DNA of 64,000 nt from Gavia stellata (taxonomy: Eukaryota > Chordata > Aves > Gaviiformes > Gaviidae), in the NCBI RefSeq assembly GCF_030936135.1, contig NC_082598.1, forward strand, positions 33,536,687-33,600,686, given 5' to 3'. Below the pieces are notes generated by a model that was given only the letters and a program-made list of their open reading frames with translations, ran no database searches and had not been told where the DNA came from. Of this stretch, positions 44,501-59,500 are shown piece by piece. Position 1 is the stretch's first letter. Every line of letters begins with the position of its first letter. The position numbers and the translations under genes are program-made.

Positions 44501-47500
44501 AGTAAACATGAAAATAAAAGTTGATTCAGTGAAGCCGCAGCTGCAATAGACCTGGCCCCAGAACATACATTTGGCATCTGCGCTCACCTTGCTTGGGTAT
44601 GCATCATCTCCTGCGTGCCTGGAAGCAGGAGACTGTAAGTGTTGCCATTTGAACTATATCCAGCATTTTCAAAATATTTCTCCATTGATTACAGTCAGCT
44701 ATCATAAAATTGGAACTATAGCTAGTACTGTTACTCAGTTTTGCAAATAAAGAGACTTTGAAGAGATTGGTGTAGGGATCACGTTACGTGATTCTTGAAG
44801 AGAAGAGTACGTGTGGTGAAGAGTTGAAAAATACTTAATTTTTCTGATAACAGCTTTAGTGTTTTTGTAAACTAACTCCATGGTGTTTGTGCTTTCCTCT
44901 TTGCCTGTGTCATAGGGGTGAGGTCAGGGAACAGAAGGATTGTGTTCCCTTGTTACAGGAGATCTTGTTTTTGCTGCTTTCAGCAATCTCATTATCCTAT
45001 TTCAAACAATGTTCCTATGAAGGTACTCCTAGGTCCTTTTTGCATTCACTTTTCTACTCAATGGTATCCTATAGCACTCCTTCTGAACAAAAGATCCATT
45101 TCCAGAAGTTTAGCAAGTGCTTTAATGATGAATGCAACAGAATCCTACTCCCTTTGCCTCCGTGGCAGGGGAAATACATCCAAGGATGCATTGCTTTTCA
45201 CCAATCTTTTTTGATTTTTCAATTACTGCCACTCTTCTCTCCTACTTGATGGCTTGTCACTTTACTTTTCACAAGGTATTTTCTTTCTACTTCTCTCTCT
45301 TCATTTACCTTTCTTCTTTCCACAGTTTTGGGTTGCAAACTGTAATACTCTGGGCCATCCAGCTAAATGTCCTATCATGACTCCTTCCTTGTCAGCATAG
45401 GTTACAGTAATTTGTGCCTGTAGGTTTTCAAAAAATTAGAAAAAACATACCAAGGTCTGTAAATTGATCCTGTTCTCAAAAAACAGATGCAGTGACACAC
45501 ACAATGTTCTGGTCTGTATTTGCCTTTTAAGCAATTCCAGAACACAGTAGTCAATTTGGAAATTCACAAAACATTATTTCTAAATGTGTTTGCTATTTAA
45601 TTGCTAAACACTGTATTAATTTATTTAAATGTTGTTATACCCCTACAGTAGAATTTGCTGATCCCTTTGTCTTAGTCATCTGCCTTCTCTGAAATACAGT
45701 ATTCTGAAATTAAATTTGGAATATTTGTTTGCAAAATTTATCACACACACTTCATCTTTCACATGCTGATCCCTGGGGAGCTCTGTGTGCGTGTCATTAC
45801 AGTATCAGGGTTTTATCAGACTCTGGTAGATAAAATCAGGTCTTTGAAATGACTGCCACAATTGTGTATTTAGGGTACCACCGTCTGTATGCCATGTTTG
45901 GTTCTGAAAATACCATATTCTAGATAGGACAAATTTGTCAGCCACGGTGTTTATTCTTTTTTCAGCAAATGCTATAAGTGTCAGTACAACATTTTCAGGT
46001 GCAATTTTTGAAAAGCTGAAGTTCACTGGTAGAGATATAGATGGGATCATAGTTAATACTGCTCTGTCTCCTGTGAAGAGTAAACAAGGTGTCGCTGTTT
46101 TTTAATGGTTTGGGAATATTAATAAGTATTACTATAAATAAAAATATTTAAAGAATACAGGTACTTACAAAGAAAGATAAGTACAGACCATTTCTTAGTC
46201 TGAAGACTGTGGTTTCCAAATATAAATATGTTTAATAATCTCTGTATGTTTTAAATCTTGTATTTGAGGTTTTCTCAGAAGTCATGTTTAAAGCTCTTAA
46301 TGTAGAGAAAGTTGTGAAAGGGGTATTTTTCAAGACCTGAAGGTATTCTTTGAACAGACTTGAAAAAAAAGGGTACTTGATAAATTACTCTTAAGTAGTA
46401 GTTTGTTGCTGCTGAAGGGGAATGTTTCACCCCCACCAGGTGTTTCCACCCTTCCCTTGTGCCAGCAGGAGTAAGAACTGATCTGGTTGGAAACTAACAA
46501 TATGAAAAAAAGATTGATCTAGCTGTCTACATAGCCACACAGGTACTAATTAGTACCCAACAAGAAAGGAGGTGGTGAAAAAGGCTGGAACTCCCCCTTC
46601 TTGTATAGGCTGGGTTGGCTAAAATATAAAGCTAAATAGGATGTTCTTAGTATTGTGCTCCCAAAAAGAATTATTAGCCTTACTTGGTGGAAAAAATACG
46701 TCCTTTTTCCTTTCTGTGTAATGGTTAAGGTGACAGAAGGAACATGAAGGCATGAATATGAACATTAAAGCATCATTGAAACACTGATATTTTAGTAAAG
46801 AACTACATTTTAATACTCTTTGCAGTGTTCCTCATGATGAATGATTGTTATGCATATGAAATAGTCTGAAAACTAAATAACAACAAAATGGTTTATTTTT
46901 TAGCTACAAGAGATTTTCAGGAAAAAAAATGAGAAGAGAGAAAGAAAGGGAGATGAAGAAAAACGTGCAATGCTGGTAAGTAAAATTACAATACTTGCAG
47001 CTGGTAGTTGGTTTGTTTTCTTTGATGCAGGAGAAAATTGTGTGTGTATATATTTCACTATTTCACTTTCAAATTTTTTAGACAAATTCATATCATTAAA
47101 AGAATATCTATAACTATATAAAGAAAAAAGCAATATTTAGCTAAACTGCAGTTACTGAAAAAAAAATATTTAAGTGGTCTATAGAAAGGAAAAATTAGTG
47201 TTTAAATATTGTATTACATAGTATGACAGTAGCATTGATTCCTTTTGGAATCTATAAATGTAGGAAAAGTGAATAGTAATGACCCAGTGTCATTGTCTAT
47301 AAGAATGAAAGATCTCAGTGGCAAGACCAAACTATACTCCTGCTCTCATAACTAACGGAAACTGTTCATGTAGACATACTGATCCTGATGCTTGTTATTA
47401 ACATAGTAGTTTTAAAATAGCTGATGTTGTAAGTGAACTTAGATTTTTTTATATTAAAATTTAGATTTTTTTATTAAATACTGCTTATGACCAATGCAAA

Positions 47501-50500
47501 ATGTTTTTAGTTGTTTATATTATGTGAATAGATTTTTGTGGAACATTGAATACTCATTCTGATTTAATGTCAAATTTGCATCTCTTATTTGCATAAGAAA
47601 GGTAAGTCAGAAATAGACCAGTCTGTGGTGGTTTGTCTGGAGGATGGCAGCAGTAGCAGGAACTTACTTTACTGTTGGACAAGTAAAAATTAGGGACAAG
47701 TCTCTATCAAGCCCACAGCATAAAAAAACACATTCATTTGCGATTTGCGTATTTATGGCAAAAATTCCTTATGATAAGAAATGTTTTGACATACATGCAA
47801 AGCTTCTCATAGTGCTCGTTATCCTTTTGGGACCATAGATGCTTGATCTCAGATCTTTGTCCCTGAAAGCATAGGAAGTTTGAATTTCGAGAATTAATAC
47901 TTTTTAAACCTTCCCTGAGCATAAAAAGAGATCTTTTCTTCCGACCCAGAGAGACCTATCCTTCTCAGCTTTTCAAAACTGTAGGTCAATTGTTGAATCT
48001 CTCACACACTGTTTATTCTGAACAAAGGAAACTTACACCCAAAAGAAGAGCTTTTGGAAAAAGTAAAGATTATGAAATGGAACATTTCTCCTGAGAGTAA
48101 TCTCTGCAACTCTGTACTTGTCTTTTGAAAATTTAAAGAATAAGATTGAAAATAAACAATTTTCTTTTCACTGTCATTTTAAAAACAAACAAACAAACAA
48201 ATCTAATAATATATAAAATAAAGATTTACTTGTCTTAACCTATTGTCTTTTTTTTCCTTCCTTTGGCTTCATTCTGACATGTGATACTTGGCTTGGCCCA
48301 TTTTTGCTGTATGTCAGCGTCTTCAACTTTATGGATATCATACTTCTACTAACAGTGTAGGTACTCTAATTATTTTCAATTTATGCAGACCTCACCAGTG
48401 AGGTGAAATAATATGCTATAAGAAAATTTGCTATATTTGTCTTTTTCATCAAGTAAATCACTTCTGCTAATCAGTAAAAATGTGATGGATCTTTACTTGC
48501 ATAAAAGGTTGTGCATGCTTGTTGCATGCATTCTGAAACAGGCAAGCCTCCCAGGAGGAAAGGTTGCTCTCTCTTCATATAAAATGAAGGGAACTATTTT
48601 TAAGGGAAAGGGCAAAGTATACCTTAAGATATTATAGACTTGGTTTTAATTAACTTACGTAAATTAAGTCATCCTGCATGAGTCATTTGATCAGGTCTGT
48701 CTTGTCTCCTTGTTTATAATGTGAAGTAATAGTCAAATACAAATAAACTAGGAGAGAGCTTTTATATTTTTGTGCTTCACTTACTGAACAAATAAATAAG
48801 AAATTTCAGTGCTGAACTAGAACAGAATTTTACAGAAAATAGTCCCTGTATTATGTAGGTGACAGTAAACTTATTTTCAGTCATTTTCGAGGAGTGGGAG
48901 AGAGAATCAGCAAGAAAAAGAGATCTTCCGGGTTTTCAAATGTCTTCACCCTGACCTGATTAATTTTTAGATCACAGCAGAAGTAAAACTGTTGTAAAAG
49001 AAGTTTGATGTGATGTTAAAATAGAAGAATTAAACTTGTTTTGGTATGATTATTGTAATATCCAAAGTGAGGGGAGGGAACCTATGAGAATTAGATAACT
49101 AGTGAAATTACACTTTTAAAGTCTGTTTCTTTATACAGTCATTCACAGGAATGCACAGATTTATTTCCTGTGAAGTTAGCACGTACAATTTGAGCAGTAT
49201 GCAGGAAGGAAGTCTGTTGAATGGGAAGGTGCAGTGACATGATGTAGATGCTGCAATGTTGTGAGAATAATGTAGTAGGAAATGTGAGGCCTTATGATTC
49301 AATGAATTTTAGATCAGACTTTACTGTAGTGAAAGGTGCTGTACAGTGGTTGCCATAATCCTGTGCCGCCTCCTATTTTAAACTGCAACTAAACTAGTTA
49401 GGCTTCCTACTCATATAATAGTTTTCAGCTTTAGTAAACAAAAATCCACTCCAGCCGCATCCTAACTCTGCATCAAGATGATGCCCAGGTGTGCACCACT
49501 ATTCCTGCCCTCCTATGACCTGAATTGAGATCTCCACACAAAGGAGACTCAGATATATAGGAACTCACAGTATCCAACAAATCCTCCACCCCAGAATATT
49601 GATATTTTTTATTTCTATTTCTCCTACTGAAAAAAGAATTGTAGCAGCCTTTTCAGTTTCCCTTGATGTCCTGGGGAGTTGAAGATACTCAAGACCAAGT
49701 TGATGCAGCCCTGAAATGTCTGGAGTAGTCCAAAGTGCTGTGTTGGGCCCTTTTCCGCACTTCATCTTACAAAACAGTTCTAATTTTTCAAGAAATGTCA
49801 AGGTCTATAATCCATAGGGTGCATACAGTGAAGTTTTAAATAGGTTAAATATTTTTGTCTTTTCATTTGCATAGGTTAATTCTTTCAAGTCATGTTCGGG
49901 TGCATGCTGCAGTTGTGTGTTAAGACTACTTCAGCATGTATTGCATGAGTGCTTTTACTAGCCAAATGTCAACCAGAACATGATAATTATGATGAGATGC
50001 ATGTAAGGAAAATAAAATGTGCGTGCTCAGAAATACTAATTCCATTGGTTAAAGTAAATCTCCAGTAAGACAACAAATTCAGTGGATACTTAAAATAGCT
50101 ATAATACATTATTTCATGGATACAGGATTGAGGTGTTGTTCGTACACATGACCCAGTAAATACCAAAGGGCTAAATAAGCGTAAGAGAGAAATTGAAGCG
50201 CTAAGGATATAACCCTGTAGGCACTGAAGTAAAACAATTTCTTTAAGTTTAGCAGTTTAGGACTGAATGGATTTATATATGAAAATACTGTGGCCACAAT
50301 GTAGGAACTTACTCCAAAATAAGGGAAAGATAAAACCAGAACTTTTCAAAAAGGAAACAAAAGTATAATATACATTAAGCATGTATATTAGCATGGGTAT
50401 AATTCCTGGTAGTTTGTCATGTTTCTTTGATGACAATTTACAGAAAGAGCTGGGTTGAATTGGTTAGTGGAGAAAGTATGTAATAGAACTTGTAGAAGTG

Positions 50501-53500
50501 GTACACAAGTTGAAAAAAAAATTTTATTATTTAGCATATTTCCTTTCAGCAAATACATTGTGGTGTTCTGCAGCCAGACACACTTCACATTAAATATCTT
50601 AATGCATTTTTATCTTTCTTTTTTTTAGATTACATATTGACTTATTGCTGAAATACTGTTTCTGTAGTGCTAAGAGCATTATTTGTATATGATGTAAATT
50701 TCCATAATCATTCATATACAGATGCATATTTATAAACATGTAAAATATAGCTGAAGCAAATTTATACAAGATGGTCTCGTAAGCACTAAGCCCCATCACA
50801 TTGATAAGAGCCCTTAAATCATATCTTCACTCATGTGTCTGTATATCACTGCTGGATGTACTGCAAGCATATTGAAGACCTGTTACCTGAGAAGATACTG
50901 TGCTAAAGAACATTAAGGGAAAACAGAAAGCATACTATATTTCAGTTGTTTAAAGAATTAAATCTATATTTCCATGATTGACATAATGTGGAATACATAG
51001 AGACAGTAAACCTTTCAAGTCTGTACAGTATTCTTTATGATAACAGTGTGGTTTTATTCATCGTACAGCAGTCACATCAGTGTAAATCTTCTAAGAGAAT
51101 AGAATGTGCTGACTCAAAAAAAAAAAAAAAGTTTTCATTTGTAGTTAGAAAACTAAACTCATTCTGTCTTTGTCTTGCATGCCCAGATGGACATGAGTGG
51201 GAAACCCTGAAAGTAGAAGACCTAGTTTACATTGACTTCTGGAGAGAAAGGGGAAAATCCATTCAGTTGCAGTAACCCTAACCGAGTTCAGATAGCCTTC
51301 TACTGTCTTTAGGATCACCTCCCCTAGATTCTTTGTCGGGGGGGGGAGGGGGGAAGAAATGTATTAAGTAAATCTTCCAAGACTAATTGCAAGATAAAGG
51401 AAGGCCTGTTTTAATAAGGGAGGATTTTTCAGGCTTCCAGAAATGAAACATTTCAGAGCAAAAAGGTAAGCATATTTTCCTTGGAGAGATTAAACAATTA
51501 TTTTCTATTTAAACAAGGTAAGTTTGATCATCAGATGGGCATAGTATTCTCTTGATAAGTATGTTACAGTTGAAGTTGGACTTACTAGGCTTGTTTTTTG
51601 TTTATTATTGTAAGGATGTCATCCTGATTATTAGGTGAAATTAATTTTACATAACTGATCAGATGTTAGCATTTATATTCTGACCAATGGGAAAACAAAT
51701 TTCATATCATAAGAATATAAATTAATTTTTTTGGCAAAAAAAGAGTTGTTGGGAAAAACAACAACTGAGTTCAGAGGACATTTTCACGTATACTTCTAAT
51801 ATTTTATCTAAATTATTTTGTTGGGAAAGTGGAGTCTGGTGGTAATTTTGCACAGCCAAGTTATGAGTATTAAGCAAATAGCTGTAATATACTAGTGTTC
51901 CTTTGGTTTACAAAGTGTCATGTAACTGGGTAGAAATTTCTCTGTGTAGAAGCAAAAGAATCAAGCCATGCTTTTGAAGATCAGTTGGAAAAGATTTTAA
52001 AGTCTGTAAGCAGTTGTTTTATTGTTCTTTGGTTTTCAAACAATTGTGCTTCTTGAAACTTCTGCAGGTTCTTAAAAGAGAAGGAGAGGACCTTGTCCCC
52101 AGAAGCTATTGGGATACTTTGAGACGTAGCACAAGCCAAGCACTCTTTTCGGACCTTGCGGAGGTATAAGATAACCTCTGTCTCTGGTCCATAAACAGAC
52201 TTCTATTTTATTTATTTCTGTTCTGTTTGGTTTCCTATTTTATGCACTTTGTTTCTTTTCTTCCTTTTATTTTTTTTTTTTAAACCTGAAAGTTCTCAGA
52301 TGAAATTGATTTGGTTCTATGCAGTGCGATAACTCAAAGTTGTCATTTCCAAGTAAAATCCAAGTTACCTTTTGAAAGAGTTGGAAGATCGAGTCCCCTT
52401 CAGTACTTACTGTAAAAACATTTTCTGACACTAATAGTGACAATATTTCACAGTTAGACAAATAATTCAGGAAACCTTTGTCATTTAGACTTGGTCCAGT
52501 GATGTGACAACTTTAATGAGAGTTGCAGCCCTTTAACATTTAGGTCCTTAATGTGCTTTTTCTGTATGTTATCAAAGCTTATCTTCACAAAAACAGTATT
52601 GTGCAAAGATTGTTTTAATTGTCCGATTGAACCGGAAATGTTTTAAGGTAACCAAAACAGTCTTTTTGAATATTGCACGATCATTATGAAGGACTAGCAA
52701 TATCGCTGTGCTGTCAAATTAATTTCCATAGTTCTTTAAATTCTAATCAGATTCTTGTTTCATTATATGCTTTCAGACAATTGAGTAAAACATTTATTTG
52801 TACTGATGATTTAAGAGGGTTAGAAAACTAGATCATTTAGGCTTTTCTGTGCCCCATACAGTGAGGGTGATTGCTCTACTGGTTGTGGCATTAAAGGACT
52901 TACAGCAACTCCCCACTGACTTTCTGATCTCAAGTCCCATGCTTCATAAGCAGGATCATAATGAGAAAAGAACATGGAACTGAAACGGACCTCCAGGGTA
53001 AAACAATCTTTTTCTTTGCTTCATAAGCAATGTGTGCTCCTTATTAAAAGTAATTAGTGTTTTGTCCCTGCTGTTCCTCTGCAGAAGCTATTGAATAAAC
53101 TGAGGACTCATAGTCCCTTTATACCAATCTGTTGTCCCTTAATTTTCGTAGGGCTTTTTCTTCTTTAGTGTTAATCGTCTTACTCATGGTTGTTTATAAA
53201 TGCAGTCATAGCCCACAGTTTTAATTATTGGCTAAACAAAACAAGGTCTTTGATTTTTCTCTTAAGGTAGAACCTGCATTTCCCAGGAATCAAATAGGCC
53301 TTCTCTGTACCTCTCTCAGCTTGAGTTCATTTGCCTTTGAACAAGACAAAATGTAGTGTTACAGAACTGAGTTTTAGACCAATATTTATACCAATATTCA
53401 TAGTAATAATACATTCATAGTAATCCTGTAATAAAGCAGTATACCCAGCCTTTCTTTCCTTGCTTTTAAATGTATGAGCTCCTGAGCTGTTAGTCCAGTT

Positions 53501-56500
53501 ACTAGTCCTTATGTATTCCACCAAATTTTAAAGCCCAGAACGTCAGTGTTCCTGTCTAGTCAGCTAAGGGAGACACAGAGGGGAGAGAGGGCTGCTCTTT
53601 TCATTGACTATTTAAGGAGCTCGGGGCACTGAGTTTTCTGAATTAACTGTCATCTTCATCTACAGTTAGTTGGCATGAATGCAGTCCCAAGTATAGATGG
53701 ACTTAAGTTTGGTAATCTCTAGAGAAGAAGATATATTGTTTTACATCTGATGCCTCAGGCTAGTATCTGTAACCTACAATGTAATTGAAGCTTAACAGCA
53801 ACTATATTAAACGTTGATTTGAATTGTCTGTAAAATGTATAAAAAGTCTCTCTGCCCACTTTTAATTCATTTTATGAAAAAAATTGTATATCCTTCATTT
53901 GCTTCACTGAGAATTGCCCACTTCTCACCATAATCATCTTTATCTTGCTTAGTTTAAGTTTGAGCTGGCTGGCTTTCATCCATGTGCTTATCTCTCCCAC
54001 CTACTGTCACATCTGAATGATATTATAGCCATCTGTACTAAGAAAGTGGTGTAAAGCTAGGTGACACTGGAGTCTGTGTTGTTTCATAGCCTTTTGAGAA
54101 GGCCTTGTGTAAGTTGAAAAGGAGAGTAAGTAAGGTTCATTGTTATGACAATCAACTTACCAGGTCTCTTTGCGGGGGGTAGGGGAAGAAGTTATTCATC
54201 ACATTCAGTTTCTTTCTAGGACAGTTTACAGTATTATTTCTGCTATTCCTAATTTAAAGCAACTACACCATCCTGTTGGAATATGCCATTTACCACTGAG
54301 TTCCATTTGTGGGTTTATTCTTAAATTACTAAATGAAACTGGAAATCAGTAGGGTTATTATCACTATTGAAAAATCAAGGACTTGCAGCAAGAAAGCTCT
54401 TACTAACTCAAAGCATAATATGCATACTTCATTCTCAGAATATGTTGCTACAAGTGGACCATTGCTCATGAGTTTAACTTACTTTTAGTCAACCCTACTT
54501 AATCAAAAGCTTGAAACGAATTTTTCAGAATATAAAAAATAAATAGATGTACTGCTCTTCAGGTCAGGAAATTGAGAGGAAAAGATGTTGCCGTTATGTA
54601 GCAAGCCAATAATGTGGCTGAAACACTTGTCTCTCCTGTTTGTCTCTTTACCTGTATTTGTATTGCAGTTAGTGTAAAGGTAAAGAGAAGCGAGGCAGGT
54701 TTTTATTTTCATTTAAGAGACTTCAAAATACATTAGATCAAAATAGTCTCATAGTTATATATATGGAAACAGGTGCCGTCATTGCATTTTCGCTGATCTA
54801 AAATACAAAACTCATTTTATTATGAACAATAAATAATAGTTTTAAATGATTAAGGCTTTTGTTTTTACTCTTACCCCTTAAGAGAGAGAATTTGTATAAT
54901 GCTGTCAATGCAGAAGGAGCACAGGAATATTTTTCAGTTGCCTGCGACTCTGCAGAGAAGCATACTGGGTTGAGTTTCTGAGGTGAAGTTTTTGTTTGAG
55001 GCTTTTTCATTCAGTGAGGCTGACCGAATGGGAATTGTGAAAAGACTTACAGATTGTATTTTTTTTAAATGGTTCTTTAGATATGGATGAGTGCAGCCTA
55101 AGTCTAAGGTTTTGAAATGTTTTTGCAAGATGAAAGGCTGTAATTTAACATTTGATATCTTTTCAGTGTACTTGAGGAAAATTGTTTGAATGTGCTTGGG
55201 GATTTAATTGCTTAAAAGACATAAGAAATAGGGTATCTGCATTTCAGTATATTGTGTCCTGTAGTGGAGGATAATGATATTAAAAGACAAATAGTGATTA
55301 CTTTTCTGAATTAGTTTGCTCACTCGAAGAGCACAGCTTTCTTAATTGAAGGACATGAAATACCTCTCTACCTGTATATACACTATGTCATCTTATTTCT
55401 CCCTGGAGAAGAACATGAGAATAAAGAGGAAGCTAGAGTACATGAAATAGAATCTTGAGAATCCTACACTGATTATACTAAAGTACAGAAAAGTCTCTCT
55501 CATTTCTTGATATCTTGGTTGTTGAAAGGAAAGGATTTGTGTTGTCACTGCCTCATGCTTTTCCTTGTAGATTGATACATAAATACTCTTAACTGATACT
55601 GCATTTTACATTTTTTTACAAATCAGTATGTAAATTTGAAATTAATATAGTCTATTTCAGAGAATGTAGATATGAAATGGTTTTTCATGGTACATGATGT
55701 TGAACTACTGCATACTGTTCAAAATTTCTTCCTAGTTTCTTCATTTAGAGTTTCTCCATCTGTTGTAAATTTAAAGCGTCTTCAGTTATAAAACCAGCAG
55801 CTTGCAGGATTGTATATGCAGATCTTTATAGATCTGTATAAACAGTTTTCTATACTTAAAGTAAATCCCATAGGTTTATAATCTACCATTATGGTGATAA
55901 ATTAGGACTGTTACATCTCCTAAATACATACTAGGTTTCTGTACTGTGTATTCTGTTTTGTACTTTAACAGTAGAGTCGGAAGGCACACTTCCACGAAAA
56001 ATATGGTGTTGCTGATGGGTGGTAGCTTGCTTAGGAAGAGCAGAGACTACTGGCTCCCACTCCTTGCTTTTCGTAAGATCTTGTCTTTGTAAGAAAAATG
56101 AGAGCTTGGACAGAAGGTTCTCCCTAGGCAGGTGCAGCAAGGAGACTAAATAGAATACTTTTTGAATTTCAGATGTTGGCAGATGCACATTAATGCCAGA
56201 AGGGCATTGCCATGGTGGAATACTATGGCTTATTTAAGAGCCTATATTACTGAATTATTTTTCTAGCTCTTCAGTATACAAAGAAACTCTTTATAAAATG
56301 CACATACATGACAGTTAAGGGTAATGAATATGTAGTAAAATAGTGGAATGTTGCACAATCACTATACAGAGATGATAGTTACTTCTGTTAGTATGCGTGT
56401 CTTCCTGTTTACAACTCTTGCTATTACAAATGGTCAAAATCAGTTGGTTTTACTATTCTAATTCTGTGCCTTCAAAGTTGATAGTTATTTTTTAAGGAAA

Positions 56501-59500
56501 AAGTATTACTACGTGTTCAAAGGTTCCTGTCTGATGCGGAGACCACATACTGAGTAGATGAGCATTTTTACGAGAATGAGTCAAAGTATTACTTCATGAT
56601 TTCAAAATTTCTTACAATTCTGTTGTTTTAAATATATTTGGGCAATAAAATTTAAACTGTAGTCATCTGCTACTTATAGAAAAGAGTAATATAAAGTACA
56701 CCTGACTGATGTGAGTGGTTTTGGTATACAATCCCATACTTAAAAATTTTGAAATATTAAATCAACAGGATATGAAGTAACTTCCTTTAATTTCTTTGTA
56801 GTTGCATGGTAGAAGGGAAAGGAGATTGTGTACAAAGGCAGTTATTTTTATGGTTTACCTCAACTGACTAGAATATTTTTTTTCTCAAGAGTTTCTGGTT
56901 TTATTTTTCATGTTTTTCCCCCCTTCATTGCAGCTTCCATTATATTCTGCTGTTGTTTTAAGTGTTTTCCACTAAGTGCAATTAACAGCCTAATGCTATT
57001 TTGTGTGAAAATTGCATGACTGTGTTAATTTAGTGAATTCTAATACTGAAGTCTTTTTTAAGATGGTTAACATAAAACACAAACTCTTTTAATAGAAAGG
57101 TCTGTTGTGATGATAGGCATTCTCAGATTATACTTCTGTAACTGATCCAATCATGGCCTTAATTTTTTTTTTTTATTCTAATATTTAAGCGTGCTGATGA
57201 TATTTCAAGTTCAATGTCAGATACTACGCTGCTTGTACACTTTTTCGGCAAGAAAGGAAAAGCTGAACTGAACTTTGAAGATTTTTATAGGTGAGTCTCA
57301 ACTTCATTAATTCCTTGTAAAAAAAATACTTGCATGCTTGTTTTAATTAATGTGTACTATATTACTATACACATAGTTTATGCAGACACATATATAAAGT
57401 TTATGTTCCCTTTGTGTGTGTTATATATAGAAAGAGCAAAATAAAACAATAAGTGGACCAACAATAAAAAGTCCTGTACTAATGCTGCTGCATTTGCAAA
57501 TTTTGTTAGCATTTGTGTGCATAGTTGGTTTGGGGTAGAGAGATTATACCTCAACCCTGTCCTTAGTGGTATGTAGGATTTTTTTTCATGGTTTTGAATT
57601 TTATTTTTTTTTTCGCCTGTTTGTCAGTGCTTTTAAAAAAAACTTTGTGTGCATCTGCTCTTCAGAACATATTTAAATGTAAAGATTTTTCTGAAGATAC
57701 CTTGTAGGCACCTTAGAACAAGCTTCTTCTGGGAAAAAGTGAAAACACAGTGGAAGCTATTGGCTTAATTATTACACCAGTTAAAATGGAATTTAAACAT
57801 ACAGGGAGAGTGCCATAAAAACAGAGCCATAAAACTGTATGTTTCTGTGTGATTGAAAGATATACAGTGTTTGGTTGTTGTTTCCTCAGTAAATATTCCC
57901 AATACCTATTGTCTTTATCACTTAACTCTGTATTCTAATCAGTCAGATGTTTGCAAAATATATTGCCTTGAAATTATATATGTCATGAAAAGTATTTAGT
58001 GTTTCACATAATATAAAAACTGTGTCATCAAGTGAAATCATGATGTGAGTTCAAAACAAGAACCAGAAGAGAAGGTACTTTTTCAAAAGGCATCTAATTG
58101 AAATGTCTGTCTATTGTTGTAAGATGTTGTGAATGCTAAAGAGGTCCATACCTAGTAGACGTATTCATGAAAGAGGGATCCATCAAGTATTATTCAACAC
58201 TACTTTACCAGCTCAAACAATCATTAAACTATGGATTGGTGAGGGAAATACTATTGCATGTTTACCTTGCACTTATACTCTTGCCTAGACATCCTTTTGA
58301 TTTGAGCTCCTCATCATTCTTGGAAGTCAAGTTATATATTAGAAAGGAGTGTTGCAGGCAATGTCTACAGGATGGGAACTCTTGGGAACCTGTAACAGGG
58401 AAGTGTTACATGTTGTGGTTGACAATCAGATGAACGTGAGCTCCCAGTGTAGTACTGGGACCAGGGAGCTAATTTTATCCTTGGTTGTGTAACTAGGACA
58501 TCAAGCAGAATCAGGGAAGTTATATTTCCTTTTTATATACAGCTAGTTTTATACTTTATCCAGTGTTGGTGTCCAGAATATACTAAATATGCTGTTAAGT
58601 TGGGAAGAGTTTATAGAAATATCATAAGAATAGTGAAGTATTAAAAAATAAAGTTTAGATTGAAAGGCTGCAAGAGCTCATTATACTTAGCTTGTTAAAA
58701 AGAGAAAGGTAAGGTTTAATCACAATCTGTAGTAACTATACAGGGAATAAATTTTGGGAATTCATTTAGTACCATGATGGAATTTTCAGTCTAGCATATA
58801 AAAATAAAGATCAGTGACCCACTGAAGAAGAAAATTAAGCAAACACAAACTAGAATTACATTAGAAATGTAAGTATTAAGTCATTTTAATCCTTGCTAGA
58901 ACACTTCCATCTTTGAGTTAAGATTGTTGTATTGATTAGAAAATATGTCACCATATATAAGGGATTTACCAAATTTACCATCAGTGCTACGAAAAGGGAA
59001 CTAATTTATATAATACTATTTGGCTTTATATTCTGCGAGTCTTTTAAGGACATGAATAGTAGAAATATAAAGTATTTCTATTTATTTGTATTTGTGTTTG
59101 TGCTTTAGATTTATGGATAACCTACAAACTGAGGTTCTAGAGATAGAATTCCTTTCCTACTCTAATGGGATGAACACCATCAGTGAGGAAGACTTTGCCC
59201 ATATTCTTTTGAGGTATACAAATGTGGAAAATACATCAAGTTACCTGGAAAACATGCGCTGCAGGATTCCTGAAGAAAAGGTAACTGTTTAGCTAGAACA
59301 GCAGTGGGCCACAGCATCCAGTCCCAGTGTCATCAAGATGAAAACAGCCTTGTTGGACTGAATGAGATTTTTATCACTGAATTAATTAGCACCCGGATAG
59401 TATTCTGATCATAAGCTGTGTCTCTCATGTTTTTAAGATTACTTGTTGAATAAACAGTAGAAGAGTAAATAACATAGAATTATGTTCCATAGGATTTAGC

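Noticed and set aside
44887-45249. 120-codon plus-strand frame in MICU3 intron 6
   Set aside because: No recognisable domain and composition matching the intron; length is within chance for this region.
48318-48360. MICU3 exon 8 ending at 48360 (downstream GT donor)
   Set aside because: That boundary puts a TAA two codons into exon 9, whereas the donor at 48357 restores the conserved SVLK junction.
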